Below are positions 18,699 through 28,589 of a DNA stretch of 64,000 nt, piece after piece. The stretch's first letter is position 1; each line of letters begins with the position of its first letter. The notes under the pieces were generated by a model. That model had not been told where the DNA came from. It was given only the letters and a program-made list of their open reading frames with translations, and ran no database searches. The stretch comes from Trichococcus shcherbakoviae (GTDB lineage Bacteria > Bacillota > Bacilli > Lactobacillales > Aerococcaceae): positions 1,707,501 to 1,771,500 of the forward strand of contig NZ_OY762653.1 of NCBI RefSeq assembly GCF_963666195.1, read 5' to 3'. A program made the position numbers and the translations under genes.

Positions 18699-20051
18699 AT
18701 GGGTAAATATTTTGGAACAGACGGTGTCAGAGGCGTTGCGAACAGCGAATTGACGCCGGAATTAGCTTTCAAATTAGGCCGTTTTGGAGGGTATGTCCTA
18801 AGACAGCATGCTAAAGATATCGCGCATCCGCTTGTGCTGGTAGCGCGTGATACGAGAATTTCAGGACAATTGTTGGAGTATGCATTGGTTTCCGGCTTGT
18901 TGTCGGTAGGTATCGAAGTGCTGCAATTGGGAGTCATCCCGACACCCGGCGTCGCTTATCTGACGCGCATTCAAGGTGCCGTTGCTGGAGTCATGATCTC
19001 TGCATCGCATAATCCTGCAGGCGACAACGGCATCAAATTCTTCGGAGCTGACGGTTTCAAATTGTCGGATGAACAGGAATACGAAATCGAAGCCTATTTG
19101 GATCAAGAAGGGGACGATTTACCGAGACCTTCCGCAGACGGCTTGGGTACGGTGGATGAATATCCTGAAGGCGTCCTGAAATATGCACAGTACCTGCAGA
19201 CGACTATCCCAGATGACCTTTCCGGCATTACGGTCTGTCTGGATGCGGCAAATGGGGCAGCATCGCCGGTAGTCAATCGTTTATTCGCGGACTTGGAAAC
19301 AGACTTCTATACAATGGGTGCAAATCCGGACGGCATCAACATCAACAAAGGCGTTGGTTCCACGCATCCGGATGTCCTAGGTAAATTTGTCGTTGAGAAA
19401 AAAGCGGATGTCGGCTTGGCATTCGATGGCGACGCCGACCGCTGTATCGCTGTGGATGAAAATGGGCGCATCATTGACGGCGACCGAATCATGTTCATCT
19501 GTGGTAAATATTTGAAAGAGCGCAATAAATTGAATCAAAACACAATCGTCTCAACTGTCATGAGTAACCTGGGCTTCCATTTAGCTGTGGAAGCTGAAGG
19601 CATGACTGCCTTGAAGACGCAAGTCGGCGACCGTTATGTCGTGGAAGAAATGCGCAAAAATGGCTACAATTTGGGCGGAGAGCAATCCGGACACGTTGTC
19701 TTCCTCGAAATGAACACGACTGGGGATGGCCTTTTGACGGGTATCCAATTGTTGAACGTCATGAAACAGACCGGCAAAAAACTTTCCGAGTTGGCTGATG
19801 AAGTGACCCTTTACCCGCAAGAATTGGTGAACGTACGCGTCTCCGAAAAAGACGGCGTAATGGAGATTCCGGCTGTGAAAGCTGTCATCGAAGAAGTTGA
19901 AGCCGAAATGGCAGGCAAAGGCCGCATTTTGGTTCGTCCGAGCGGAACAGAACCGTTGTTGCGCGTTATGGCTGAAGCTGAAACGGATGAAAAATGTCAT
20001 GAGTACGTTATGCGCATCGTAGATGTCGTAAAAGCGGAAATCGGCATCTAA
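18699..20051 (+). CDS. glmM: phosphoglucosamine mutase GlmM, 450 aa
   Basis: Converts glucosamine-6-phosphate to glucosamine-1-phosphate for UDP-GlcNAc and cell-wall synthesis. The active-site serine lies in [18 protein letters not shown] (about residues 98-115), the magnesium loop is DGDADRC (near 243-249), and the phosphate-binding [12 protein letters not shown] is near 412-423. Full length for the family. AAAGGAG lies upstream of ATG. GlmM protein also binds and inhibits CdaA in several Firmicutes, in keeping with the operon. GlmS, the preceding enzyme, lies 8.5 kb downstream behind the mannitol genes. Confidence 0.98.
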   Translation: MGKYFGTDGVRGVANSELTPELAFKLGRFGGYVLRQHAKDIAHPLVLVARDTRISGQLLEYALVSGLLSVGIEVLQLGVIPTPGVAYLTRIQGAVAGVMISASHNPAGDNGIKFFGADGFKLSDEQEYEIEAYLDQEGDDLPRPSADGLGTVDEYPEGVLKYAQYLQTTIPDDLSGITVCLDAANGAASPVVNRLFADLETDFYTMGANPDGININKGVGSTHPDVLGKFVVEKKADVGLAFDGDADRCIAVDENGRIIDGDRIMFICGKYLKERNKLNQNTIVSTVMSNLGFHLAVEAEGMTALKTQVGDRYVVEEMRKNGYNLGGEQSGHVVFLEMNTTGDGLLTGIQLLNVMKQTGKKLSELADEVTLYPQELVNVRVSEKDGVMEIPAVKAVIEEVEAEMAGKGRILVRPSGTEPLLRVMAEAETDEKCHEYVMRIVDVVKAEIGI

Positions 20052-20078
20052 GCTAGAGAGTCTGTAAAACATTTTAGG

Positions 20079-20120
20079 GTCGTGGAGCACTGCTGTAAGG
20101 GCGCTTCACGGCTTTTTTGT
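20079..20120 (+). terminator. terminator of the cdaA-cdaR-glmM operon
   Basis: GTCGTGGAGC and GCTTCACGGC arms (two G-T pairs) around a spacer of about 14 bases, followed by seven T. Confidence 0.8.
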
Positions 20121-20296
20121 TTTCATTGTTCATTGATGCCTGGATCCGACAGGGTGTCTGCATCCATCATTCAGGATAATGATTGCAAATGTACACAACC
20201 GTATGATTATATGTATAATGAGTTGGAAACATCCGCTATAATGTAAGCGAAATCAAAGGCGGGTATGCTTGAGGAACAGGGGAAGGAAGTGTGACC

Positions 20297-21988
20297 ATGA
20301 TCAGATCAAAACGATCCTACGCGAAGGAAGCATCGTTTGATTTGCTGAAAATAAGGCGGTTTGGTCATTACCTCAGCGGAATGATCATGCCGAACGTCAG
20401 CGTCTTCATTACTTGGGGAATCATTACGACTCTCATTCAATATTTTCAGGGTCCGCTCCAACAATCCTTTATTGAAATGGATCAGCTCATGATTCAATTT
20501 CTCCTCCCTGTTCTGATTGCCTATACCGGGGGAAGATTGATCGAAAAACGGGCCGGAGTCGTAGCGGCCATCGCGGTTATTGGCATGCTCGTGGATTCTG
20601 AAGATCCGCAAATATTGGGAGCCATGGTGATAGGTCCGCTGACTGGCTGGAACGTTTTTCTCTTCGATAAATATATTTTTCCGAAGGTCAAGGCAGGTTA
20701 TGAAATGCTCGTCCGTAATTTTTCGGCAGGGATCATCGGCATGCTGCTCGGCTATTTGAGTTTGGTCTTCATCGGGCCGTTCATAGCGGGAGTCACGCAA
20801 CAAATCAGTCTGCTTGTCGGCTGGTTGATCCAGCGCAATCTGCTTTTGCTGACGAACATTTTCATAGAGCCGCTGAAGGTCTTGTTCTTGAATAATACGC
20901 TCAACCATGGCATTTTGACGCCATTGGGGATCGAACAGACGGAGGCAGCCGGAACATCGTTGCTGTTTCTGATCGAAACCAACCCCGGACCAGGCTTGGG
21001 TGTTCTGCTGGCTTTCATTCTGTTCAGCCGGAAAGAACTGAAGGCCAGCGCCAGTGGGGCCTTTATGATCCATCTGATCGGCGGGATCCATGAGATTTAC
21101 TTTCCGTTCGTTTTGTTGAATACCAGGTTGTTTGCAGCAGTCATTTTAAGCGGGATGAGCGGCACGCTGATTTTCGAGTTGTTTCAAGTGGGCTTGAAAG
21201 CGCCAGCCTCCCCCGGATCGATTGTGACGATTTTGGCGAATACGCCGCAGGAGATGCTGCTGGGGGTTGCCTGCGGCATTGCGGTAAGTACGCTGGTGAG
21301 TTTTTTGTTGGCTACCCTCGTGATCAGGAAAGATCAGACAAAAAAAGAAATTTCAGAGAAGGTGACGAAAGTGACGGAAATTCAGAAAATTTTATTCGCT
21401 TGCGACGCGGGCATGGGATCAAGTGCCATGGGGGCCAGCATTATGCGACGGCAATTGGAAGAGAGCGGCGTTTCGATTCCCGTGGACTACACTTCCATTT
21501 ACCGCGTGCAGGATGATCCCCACCTGTTGCTGATTACCCAGAATGAGTTGAAGCGTTTGGCCGAAACACAAGCCCCGCACGCCCAAATCGTCACAATCGG
21601 AAACTTCTTGGATCGGACAGAGTACACGAAAGTTGTCGCGATGCTGACTGATGAACAAGAAAATGAAATGATTCCGGAAGCGATTGGAGAAAAGCTGCCG
21701 TACCAGAAAGTCGTCTTCTTGTATGTGGATGGTGTGCGTGGTTCGCAGACGATGGCCATGCAAGCATTTCGGAACTTAGCGGAAAAGCATAATGTGAGGG
21801 TCGACATCGAAAAGCAGCCATTGGAACAGCTGATTGCGGACAAAAGAAATCTGTACATCGTCACTGAAGCTTTTGCAGCTGAGAATGTCCTGCCGGAGTG
21901 TCCGCTGCTGGTCGTCGGGCATCTTATCGCTACGAATAAATACGAGAAACTATTAAGGGGAGATTTGTCAGATGTTTCTAACTCCTAG
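20297..21988 (+). CDS. mtlA: PTS mannitol-specific IICB component 1, 563 aa
   Basis: Imports and phosphorylates mannitol. The IIC domain spans roughly residues 15-345 with multiple membrane segments and the family motif [16 protein letters not shown] (near 200-215) plus [12 protein letters not shown] (near 260-271). The IIB domain begins near 360 with the phospho-Cys at residue 369 ([15 protein letters not shown]). A second, IIB-like unit (about 470-560) follows with VDGVRGS in place of the Cys loop. ATG 20297 is nine bases after AAGGA; the upstream GTG 20291 is too close. TATAAT at 20237 has no -35 partner, which fits activator-dependent expression. Overlaps mtlR by 17 bases. Confidence 0.93.
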   Translation: MIRSKRSYAKEASFDLLKIRRFGHYLSGMIMPNVSVFITWGIITTLIQYFQGPLQQSFIEMDQLMIQFLLPVLIAYTGGRLIEKRAGVVAAIAVIGMLVDSEDPQILGAMVIGPLTGWNVFLFDKYIFPKVKAGYEMLVRNFSAGIIGMLLGYLSLVFIGPFIAGVTQQISLLVGWLIQRNLLLLTNIFIEPLKVLFLNNTLNHGILTPLGIEQTEAAGTSLLFLIETNPGPGLGVLLAFILFSRKELKASASGAFMIHLIGGIHEIYFPFVLLNTRLFAAVILSGMSGTLIFELFQVGLKAPASPGSIVTILANTPQEMLLGVACGIAVSTLVSFLLATLVIRKDQTKKEISEKVTKVTEIQKILFACDAGMGSSAMGASIMRRQLEESGVSIPVDYTSIYRVQDDPHLLLITQNELKRLAETQAPHAQIVTIGNFLDRTEYTKVVAMLTDEQENEMIPEAIGEKLPYQKVVFLYVDGVRGSQTMAMQAFRNLAEKHNVRVDIEKQPLEQLIADKRNLYIVTEAFAAENVLPECPLLVVGHLIATNKYEKLLRGDLSDVSNS

Positions 21989-24005
21989 AGAGACCATCAT
22001 TTTAAAAGAATTGCTGCATTCCGCCTCGCCGGTTACCGTGGAACGCTTGATGAGCCTGCTGAAAGTCAGCAAGCGTACGGTTTACCGCGAGTTGGCAAAT
22101 CTCGAGCTTTCTTTGGAAGCCATCGGGGCAAAGCTGGAGAAAGAAAGCCGGGGCCGTTTCCGCTTGATTGCGGAGGATGCCGCCAAAGCAAAAATCCTTT
22201 CCATCGTGTCTGAGGATGAACCTTCTGAATTATCCGCCACCGAACGCCAACATGCAATTTTGCTGCAGCTGTTGAACAGCGACGAGCCGATCAGCATGCA
22301 GACGTTCTTGGATGAATACTTGATCAGCAACACCACGTTCTTTGCCGACATCAAACAGTTGGAGCTTCGTTTGGCGCGCTTGCCCTTGACGATCACGAGA
22401 AACCGCGGCTATGAACTTGCCGGCAGCGAAAAATATCGCCGGCTCCTGTTGGCCAATATTTTGGGAATAGAGATCAACGAGTACCACTTCTTCCACTTTT
22501 CGGAATTAGAGGATAAAGAAAGTTTCTTTCTGCAATTCGTCAACCAGGAGCAGCTGCTGTTTGCCCAAAAACTGGTGCGGGAAATCGTCGAGCCGCGCTT
22601 TTCCGACTTGAGTGACCGGAAACTGGAGTTTTTGATTTTGATGCTGACGATCTCCATGGATCGCGTCCCGCGAGGCTGCCAACTGGTGGAGGATTCCTAT
22701 GCGGGTCAAATCAATAAGGAACTCTTGGATTTGGCGAAGCAAATTTTTGCCAAAATAGCGGCGCATACGAAGCAATTGTACGCGGTCAGCGAAGTCGTCT
22801 TCTTCGCTAATCTGTTGGGTGATTTCTTCAGTGACTTGGACAGCGATTTTTTTAACGAAAGCTTTGATCCGCGCTTGGCTTATCAAGTGAAGCAATTGAT
22901 CGAAAACGTCAGCCGCGATGCGGAAGTCAATTTCTTTGAGGACAGCAATCTGTACAAAATGCTCTTGACGCATCTTTCCGCGGCGTTGAGCCGCGCCATC
23001 CTGAATCAAGGAAACCTCAATAATCCCATCCTGGAGCGGATCATGGCGCAATACTCGGAAGTTGCCGGTGCGATCCGCAAGGCCTTGCCGAAGGTGTTTC
23101 CGCAGCAGGAATTCTCCGAAGAGGAGATTGCCTATATGGTGCTGCATTTCGCCAATTCGCTGGAACGCAGCCCGAAAGTCATTGCGGTGGATATTGCCGG
23201 TATCTCCCCAAGCGGCTTGGCTTCGACGCGTATGCTGGAAATGCGTTTGCGGAAACATTTTCCTTTCATCAATGAGATCGTCTTTTTCCGGATAGCCGAC
23301 CTAGGGAAACTCAATCTGGAAGAAAAGTTTGATTTGACCATCTCCACTTCACTGTTGCCGGGATACAGCGGGAAATATTTGCTGGTTTCCCCGTTGCTTT
23401 TGGAGGACGAAATCAAGCAGCTCAAAGAGGCGTTCCGCGCGATCGATCATACGAAGCGGCATGTTCCACCCGCAGCGAAGCCGAGTCTGCCCGAAAATGA
23501 TGACTATCAGGAGGTCATGACGTTCATCGATGAAATCAACCAGTTGCTGAAGCACTTTTTCGTCAAGCCGCTGGAAAACAGCTCCAGTATTGCCGAAACC
23601 GTCGCTTTGGCTGTAAACAATATTTCAACTGAAATCGTCTCGGATTCGGCAAAAGTCCGGGATAAATTGATGAACCGCTATCAGCAAGCGCCGATTGGGA
23701 TACCAAATACCCATTTTGCTTTGTTCCACGCCTCCCACGCAGCTGTCCTAGAGCCTTGTTTTTGTGTCTTTGATCTGCAGACGCCACTGGAAATAGTCGG
23801 GATGGACAAAGAGATGATGACTTTAACGCGGATGCTGGTCATGCTGGCCCCCGATCCGATCGAAGAGAATGTCGCAAAGATGCTGGGGAAAATCAGTGGA
23901 GCGATCATCATGAACGATCTGGGGATGGAGATTTTCAATTCCGGCAATGAAGCGATCATCTACCAACTTTTGTCGGCGCTCCTGATCGAAGAAGTCAAAA
24001 AGTAA
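21972..24005 (+). CDS. mtlR: mannitol operon activator MtlR (PRD-containing, BglG/DeoR type), 677 aa
   Basis: Multidomain PTS-controlled activator. An N-terminal helix-turn-helix (VERLMSLLKVSKRTVYRELANLE, about residues 18-40) is followed by a second HTH/Mga-like part (to about 170), PRD1 and PRD2 (about 185-400), a IIB-like domain (about 398-490) and a mannitol-type IIA domain (about 535-677, with HFALFHASH). The IIB-like loop reads DIAGISPSGLASTRML, so the regulatory Cys known in Bacillus MtlR (Cys419) is absent. Overlaps the end of mtlA1 and precedes the IIA gene, so the three form one unit. Confidence 0.93.
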   Translation: MFLTPRETIILKELLHSASPVTVERLMSLLKVSKRTVYRELANLELSLEAIGAKLEKESRGRFRLIAEDAAKAKILSIVSEDEPSELSATERQHAILLQLLNSDEPISMQTFLDEYLISNTTFFADIKQLELRLARLPLTITRNRGYELAGSEKYRRLLLANILGIEINEYHFFHFSELEDKESFFLQFVNQEQLLFAQKLVREIVEPRFSDLSDRKLEFLILMLTISMDRVPRGCQLVEDSYAGQINKELLDLAKQIFAKIAAHTKQLYAVSEVVFFANLLGDFFSDLDSDFFNESFDPRLAYQVKQLIENVSRDAEVNFFEDSNLYKMLLTHLSAALSRAILNQGNLNNPILERIMAQYSEVAGAIRKALPKVFPQQEFSEEEIAYMVLHFANSLERSPKVIAVDIAGISPSGLASTRMLEMRLRKHFPFINEIVFFRIADLGKLNLEEKFDLTISTSLLPGYSGKYLLVSPLLLEDEIKQLKEAFRAIDHTKRHVPPAAKPSLPENDDYQEVMTFIDEINQLLKHFFVKPLENSSSIAETVALAVNNISTEIVSDSAKVRDKLMNRYQQAPIGIPNTHFALFHASHAAVLEPCFCVFDLQTPLEIVGMDKEMMTLTRMLVMLAPDPIEENVAKMLGKISGAIIMNDLGMEIFNSGNEAIIYQLLSALLIEEVKK

Positions 24006-24038
24006 AGAAGTAATGCAGTAAGGGAGTGAAGAATCCGT

Positions 24039-24473
24039 ATGATTACGATCAAAGATGAACATATTCTGCTGGATCAAACGTACAGCAACGCCGAAGCCGC
24101 GATCACCGCCGCAGGGGAATTTCTGGTGGCGCAAGGCCTGGTATCTCCGCCTTACATCCAATCGATGCTGGCGCGCCACCGCAAAGTGAGTGTTTACGTC
24201 GGGAATTTTGTCGCTTTGCCTCACGGTGACAGTGACGGACACCCACATATTGAAGAAGAAGGCATCTGTTTGATCCAAGTGCCGGACGGCGTCAACTTCG
24301 GCAGTGGACAGAAAGCGCAAATCGCGACCATTCTTTTTGTGGTGGCCCTGAAGGAAAAACAATTGGAAGCTTTGCAGGACATCGCTTTTTTCTGCTCGGA
24401 TATCGAAAACGTGATGGCATTGAGCGATGCCAAAGATCTTCAGGCAGTCAAAACCATTCTCCAAAACAGCTAA
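24039..24473 (+). CDS. mtlF: PTS mannitol-specific IIA component 1, 144 aa
   Basis: Cytoplasmic phosphocarrier that passes phosphate from HPr to the IIB domain of MtlA. The active His is residue 62 in VYVGNFVALPHGDS. The whole fold aligns by eye with the second copy at 26540-26977, His62 included. GGGAG upstream of ATG. 34 bases after mtlR; a terminator follows. Confidence 0.95.
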   Translation: MITIKDEHILLDQTYSNAEAAITAAGEFLVAQGLVSPPYIQSMLARHRKVSVYVGNFVALPHGDSDGHPHIEEEGICLIQVPDGVNFGSGQKAQIATILFVVALKEKQLEALQDIAFFCSDIENVMALSDAKDLQAVKTILQNS

Positions 24474-24496
24474 TAGGCATAAATCGAATTAAATTC

Positions 24497-24544
24497 AAAA
24501 AGCAAGCAGCATCCCACCTGGTGGGAGGTTGCTTGCTTTTTTTG
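24497..24544 (+). terminator. terminator of the mtlA1-mtlR-mtlF1 unit
   Basis: AAAAGCAAGCA and TGCTTGCTTTT outer arms, with an inner CCCACC-TGGTGGG hairpin, then a T run. Confidence 0.9.
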
Positions 24545-24590
24545 TTTTCGTGCGCCCGCTTATCGGAGGTCACAAGCAGAATGTGGGCCG

Positions 24591-24623
24591 AACTCCGGCG
24601 AAGCCTCCGTTCCCCGGAGAAGA
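24591..24623. repeat. intergenic stem-loop repeat, copy A
   Basis: AACTCCGG and CCCGGAG arms enclose GAAGCCTCCG. The 19-base string AACTCCGGCGAAGCCTCC reappears inverted near 40676-40695. The rest of the 24545-24774 gap holds the mtlA2 promoter region. Confidence 0.45.
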
Positions 24624-24676
24624 GTAGAGCGGATACCTGCAACGGCAACGGCGCTACGAATACGAGTAGCAAGACA

Positions 24677-24711
24677 TGGCACAAATAAACGTGCCAAAGC
24701 ACGACTATAAA
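24677..24711 (+). promoter_or_regulatory. candidate MtlR operator and -10 box before mtlA2
   Basis: Inverted repeat TGGCAC-N8-GTGCCA at 24677-24696 overlaps the expected -35 position of a TATAAA box at 24706-24711. A dyad placed at -35 with no good -35 box fits binding of an activator such as MtlR. Inference from position only. Confidence 0.45.
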
Positions 24712-24774
24712 CCAAGTAGGGAAGCGCATACAATAAAGACATCAAAAGAAACAGTTTGAAGGGAGAAACAAAAG

Positions 24775-26523
24775 ATGGAACAGACACAACAAGCCTCGCT
24801 GAAGGCAAAGGTTCAAAAGTTAGGCAGTACGCTCTCAAGCATGGTGATGCCGAATATAGGGGCACTGATCGCCTGGGGAGTTTTAACAGCGTTATTTATC
24901 CCGGATGGCTACTTGCCGAATGAATCCTTCGCTTCGATGGTCGGCCCGATGCTAACGTATTTAATCCCTCTGTTGGTCGGTTATACAGGAGGTAAAGTGA
25001 TTGCAGGCGAACGCGGTGCGGTTGTCGGCGCCATCGCCACAATGGGTGTGATCGTAGGGACAGAAATTCCGATGATCATGGGTGCCATGATTATGGGGCC
25101 GTTGGGCGGTTTCACGATCAAGAAATTCGATGCGATGTTCCAGAGCAAAATCAAGACCGGTTTTGAAATGCTCGTCAACAATTTCTCGGCAGGCTTGATC
25201 GGATTCGCTTTGGCACTTGTGGGGTTCCAAGCAATCGGACCAGTGGTTGACCGTTTGACACAAGCAATGGCAGCCGGGGTTGAAACGATCCTGAACGCAC
25301 AATTGATTCCTTTAACAAATATCTTCATCGAACCAGCAAAAATTCTTTTCCTGAACAATGCAATCAACCACGGAATTTTGACACCGTTAGGAACGGAACA
25401 AGTCAGCGAGACTGGTCGTTCGATCCTCTTCCTGCTTGAAGCAAATCCTGGTCCTGGTTTGGGCGTGTTGTTGGCTTTCACCCTGTTCGGCAAAGGTTCA
25501 GCAAAATCGACAGCGCCGGGCGCGATGATCATCCACTTCTTGGGTGGTATCCACGAAATCTATTTTCCTTACGTAATGATGAAACCGTTATTATTCCTGG
25601 CAGTCATCTCGGGTGGTGTTTCCGGAAGCTTTGTGTTCCAACTTTTAGGCGCTGGTTTGCGGGCTCCGGCTTCACCAGGTTCGATCATCGCGATTTTGGC
25701 TATGACGCCGATGGGTTCTTACTTGCCAGTCATTTTGGGGGTTGTCGCCGGTGCAGCAGCATCTTTTGCAGTAGCAACGGTCATTTTGAAGGCAGACTCC
25801 AAAGAAACAGTCGATAATTTCGAAGAAAGCGTAAAAGCAACCCAAGCAGCAAAATTAAGCGCAAAAGGCTCAGCAGGACAAACAAGTCTTACAAACATGT
25901 CAGGCATCCAACACATCATTTTTGCTTGCGACGCAGGGATGGGATCCAGCGCAATGGGCGCTTCTATCCTGCGCAAAAAAATCAATGCAGCCGGGTTACC
26001 GCAAGACGTCACCAACCGCGCCATCAATAATCTGACGGATGCAGCCAACACGTTGATCGTAACCCAGGAAGAACTGAAGAATCGGGCCCAACAGAAAGCA
26101 CCGAATGCAACTTTTGTAGCGATCGAGAATTTCCTGAACTCGCCAAAATACGATGAAATCGTAGCTACGCTGTCCGGAACCGATCTGAAAGAAACAGTCG
26201 TTGCACCTGCAGCATCACGCCTTGACGTTGACTTGGAGAACATCAATGAAATCGTCTTGGTCCATGATGACCGCAAAGGCTCCGCCACGATGGGACAAAA
26301 AGTAGTGGAACGGATTTTGGAGAGGGAAGCGCTGGATATACCTTTAAGAAAAATGCACATTGACGAGCTGAAGGCATCTCCGCAAACATTGGTGATCAGC
26401 AAAAACAGTCTGACGCAAGCGGCCCAGCAAAAAGTTCCTGCAGCGGTTCATCTGTCAGTAGACAGTTTGATCACGACATCGAAATACGAGAGCGTCGTCG
26501 CCAACTTGAAGCAAATAGCGTAA
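24775..26523 (+). CDS. mtlA: PTS mannitol-specific IICB component 2, 582 aa
   Basis: Second mannitol permease with the same design as the 20297-21988 copy. IIC occupies about residues 15-350 with [16 protein letters not shown] and [15 protein letters not shown] has phospho-Cys385 in [17 protein letters not shown]-terminal IIB-like repeat (about 490-580) has DDRKGSA in place of the Cys loop. AGGGAG precedes ATG. Directly followed by a IIA gene and mtlD, so this set is likely the main catabolic operon. Codon choice and GC match the neighbours. Confidence 0.95.
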   Translation: MEQTQQASLKAKVQKLGSTLSSMVMPNIGALIAWGVLTALFIPDGYLPNESFASMVGPMLTYLIPLLVGYTGGKVIAGERGAVVGAIATMGVIVGTEIPMIMGAMIMGPLGGFTIKKFDAMFQSKIKTGFEMLVNNFSAGLIGFALALVGFQAIGPVVDRLTQAMAAGVETILNAQLIPLTNIFIEPAKILFLNNAINHGILTPLGTEQVSETGRSILFLLEANPGPGLGVLLAFTLFGKGSAKSTAPGAMIIHFLGGIHEIYFPYVMMKPLLFLAVISGGVSGSFVFQLLGAGLRAPASPGSIIAILAMTPMGSYLPVILGVVAGAAASFAVATVILKADSKETVDNFEESVKATQAAKLSAKGSAGQTSLTNMSGIQHIIFACDAGMGSSAMGASILRKKINAAGLPQDVTNRAINNLTDAANTLIVTQEELKNRAQQKAPNATFVAIENFLNSPKYDEIVATLSGTDLKETVVAPAASRLDVDLENINEIVLVHDDRKGSATMGQKVVERILEREALDIPLRKMHIDELKASPQTLVISKNSLTQAAQQKVPAAVHLSVDSLITTSKYESVVANLKQIA

Positions 26524-26539
26524 AGAGAGGAAGAATAAG

Positions 26540-26977
26540 ATGAATAATTTAGATAAAGAAATGATCGTTTTGAATAAAGCGTTCGCTTCAAAAGAAGAAG
26601 CTATTCGTTTCTGCGGCCAAAAATTAGTGGACGCAGGCTGTGTGGATTCGGATTATGTGGAGGCTATGGTGCAACGCGATCGGATGTTGTCAGTGTATAT
26701 GGGGAATTTCATCGCGATTCCCCATGGTACCGATGCAGCCAAAGAGCACGTGAAAAAATCAGGCATTTGTGTGGTGCAAGTGCCTGACGGGGTCGATTTC
26801 GGCGACGAGCAGGAAGAAAAAGTGGCAACCGTTTTGTTCGGCATCGCAGGAGTCGGCGATGACCACTTGGAATTGATCCAAAAAATCGCGCTGTATTGCA
26901 GCGACGTGGATAACGTCGTTACTTTGGCGGACGCTTTGACAAAAGATGAGATCACTGGCAGCTTAGCCATTGCATAA
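26540..26977 (+). CDS. mtlF: PTS mannitol-specific IIA component 2, 145 aa
   Basis: Phosphocarrier partner of the second MtlA; active His62 in [19 protein letters not shown] lies upstream of ATG, 16 bases after the permease gene. Six bases separate it from mtlD, a tight operon. Confidence 0.95.
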   Translation: MNNLDKEMIVLNKAFASKEEAIRFCGQKLVDAGCVDSDYVEAMVQRDRMLSVYMGNFIAIPHGTDAAKEHVKKSGICVVQVPDGVDFGDEQEEKVATVLFGIAGVGDDHLELIQKIALYCSDVDNVVTLADALTKDEITGSLAIA

Positions 26978-26983
26978 GGAGAG

Positions 26984-28138
26984 ATGAAAATGAAAGCAGT
27001 ACATTTTGGTGCCGGAAATATCGGCCGCGGCTTTATCGGGGAAATTTTGAATCACAACGGGTATGCAATCACTTTTGTGGATGTGAACGATACAATCATC
27101 GAAGCATTGAAAGCGCGAGGCAGCTATACAATCGAATTGGCTGACGAATCACGCGAACAGATCCAAATCCAGAACGTCACAGGCTTGAACAATGCCAAGG
27201 AAGCAGACAAAGTCGTTGAAGCGATCGTAGAAGCGGATCTCCTCACGACTGCCATCGGTCCGAATATTTTGCCTAGAATCGCGCAATTGATCGCGCAAGG
27301 GATCGAGGCGCGTGCTGCCCGGAACATCCAGCAGCCCATCGACATCATCGCCTGCGAAAACATGATCGGCGGCTCGACTTTCCTGGCAGAGGAAGTCAAG
27401 AAACATTTCACGGATACGGCATATCTTGACCAATACGTCGGATTTCCTGATGCGGCGGTGGACCGTATCGTGCCGATGCAGCAACATGCGGATCCGCTCT
27501 TTGTGCAAGTGGAGCCATTCAGCGAGTGGGTCGTTCAAGGGACTGCCTGCAAAAGCCCGATCCGACTGGAAGGCGTTGCCTATGTGAACGACCTGGAGCC
27601 TTATATCGAACGCAAATTGTTCAGCGTCAATACAGGGCATGCTACGGTAGCCTATACAGGCGCTCTGCAAGGCTATGAAACAATCGATGAAGCGATGCAG
27701 GATAATCTGGTCGTCATCCAACTGCGCTCCGTATTGCATGAGACAGGCAAATTGTTGATCGCTAAATGGGGATTCGATGCAGCGGAACACGAGAAATATA
27801 TCGAGAAAATCATCGGCCGTTTCCAAAACAAATACATTTCCGATGCCATCTCCCGTGTGGCGCGTACGCCTTTAAGAAAATTGGGCAACCATGAGCGCTT
27901 CATCCGTCCGATGGTTGAATTGACCCAAATCGACGAGATGCCTTTCCACTTGCTGGAAACGATCGGCATGGTCTTCAATTACTTCGACCCGGAAGATGAA
28001 CAGTGCCAAGAACTGAAGGAAATGATCCTGCAAAAAGGCTTGGATAAAATCATTTCGGAAGTAACCGGGATAGACAATCAAAAAATCTTGGGCAGCATCA
28101 AACAGAACGTCGAGAAATACGCCTATAAGGTGGCTTGA
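26984..28138 (+). CDS. mtlD: mannitol-1-phosphate 5-dehydrogenase, 384 aa
   Basis: Oxidises mannitol-1-phosphate to fructose-6-phosphate with NAD. N-terminal nucleotide-binding loop FGAGNIGRGFIG (about residues 7-18), the conserved CENMIGGST (about 124-132), and the catalytic Lys/Asn/His region near KLFSVNTGHATVAYTG (about 211-226). Full length. AAGGAG is eight bases before ATG. Alternative start at 26990 (second Met) is possible but less likely. Last gene of mtlA2-mtlF2-mtlD. Confidence 0.97.
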   Translation: MKMKAVHFGAGNIGRGFIGEILNHNGYAITFVDVNDTIIEALKARGSYTIELADESREQIQIQNVTGLNNAKEADKVVEAIVEADLLTTAIGPNILPRIAQLIAQGIEARAARNIQQPIDIIACENMIGGSTFLAEEVKKHFTDTAYLDQYVGFPDAAVDRIVPMQQHADPLFVQVEPFSEWVVQGTACKSPIRLEGVAYVNDLEPYIERKLFSVNTGHATVAYTGALQGYETIDEAMQDNLVVIQLRSVLHETGKLLIAKWGFDAAEHEKYIEKIIGRFQNKYISDAISRVARTPLRKLGNHERFIRPMVELTQIDEMPFHLLETIGMVFNYFDPEDEQCQELKEMILQKGLDKIISEVTGIDNQKILGSIKQNVEKYAYKVA

Positions 28139-28166
28139 TCACTGCCTTTCAATCAGTAACTTTCAA

Positions 28167-28250
28167 CTATGCCCGTTGTGCCGATCAAGAGACCATTTGA
28201 TGCATCTTGATGAAATCAAACGGCACAACGAGTATAAGTTTTTCTTAAAT
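28167..28250 (+). terminator. long-looped inverted repeat after mtlD
   Basis: CCCGTTGTGCCG and CGGCACAACGAG arms with flanking TAT/ATA pairs and a loop of about 38 bases, then GTTTTTCTT. A plausible though unusual terminator. Confidence 0.5.
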
Positions 28251-28295
28251 AGCGCTCCAAACCAGCGTTACAAGTGAAACCGAACCAAAAACGCT

Positions 28296-28325
28296 TTGAC
28301 AATGTCACTGTTTGTAGGATAAAAT
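28296..28325 (+). promoter_or_regulatory. glmS promoter
   Basis: TTGACA at 28296-28301, an 18-base spacer, and TAAAAT at 28320-28325. Transcription would start about 45 bases before the ribozyme cleavage site. Confidence 0.7.
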
Positions 28326-28379
28326 GCATGTATTCTGGAAAATATACAGCTAGGAGGATAGAGGAAGAACAAATGGATA

Positions 28380-28545
28380 GCGCCAGACTTCAGGGAGCAC
28401 AGGAACATTGGCCCTGAAGTGACGAGGATTGGGTTTATCGAAGGATTCGGCGGATGACCCAAGGCAAGTGTAGTCTACAGGATTGAAGCAAAAAAGACCC
28501 TTATGCGGCTGCAGAGCCCGAAACGGTCTTACAGAGATCAATCCC
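28380..28545 (+). promoter_or_regulatory. glmS ribozyme-riboswitch
   Basis: Self-cleaving RNA that senses glucosamine-6-phosphate. The conserved core is seen in order: AGCGCCAGACTT at the cleavage site (cut just before G28380), P1/P2 closed by GAAGTGACGAGG, GGGTTTATCGA, then TTCGGCGGATGACCC of the double pseudoknot, followed by the less conserved P3-P4 part (AAGACC pairs with GGTCTT). Cleavage exposes the mRNA to decay and lowers GlmS when amino sugar is plentiful. Ends about 45 bases before the glmS start. Confidence 0.95.
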
Positions 28546-28589
28546 CACACCCAGAAAAAATCGAGATAATAAAGGGGATTTTTACGCTT

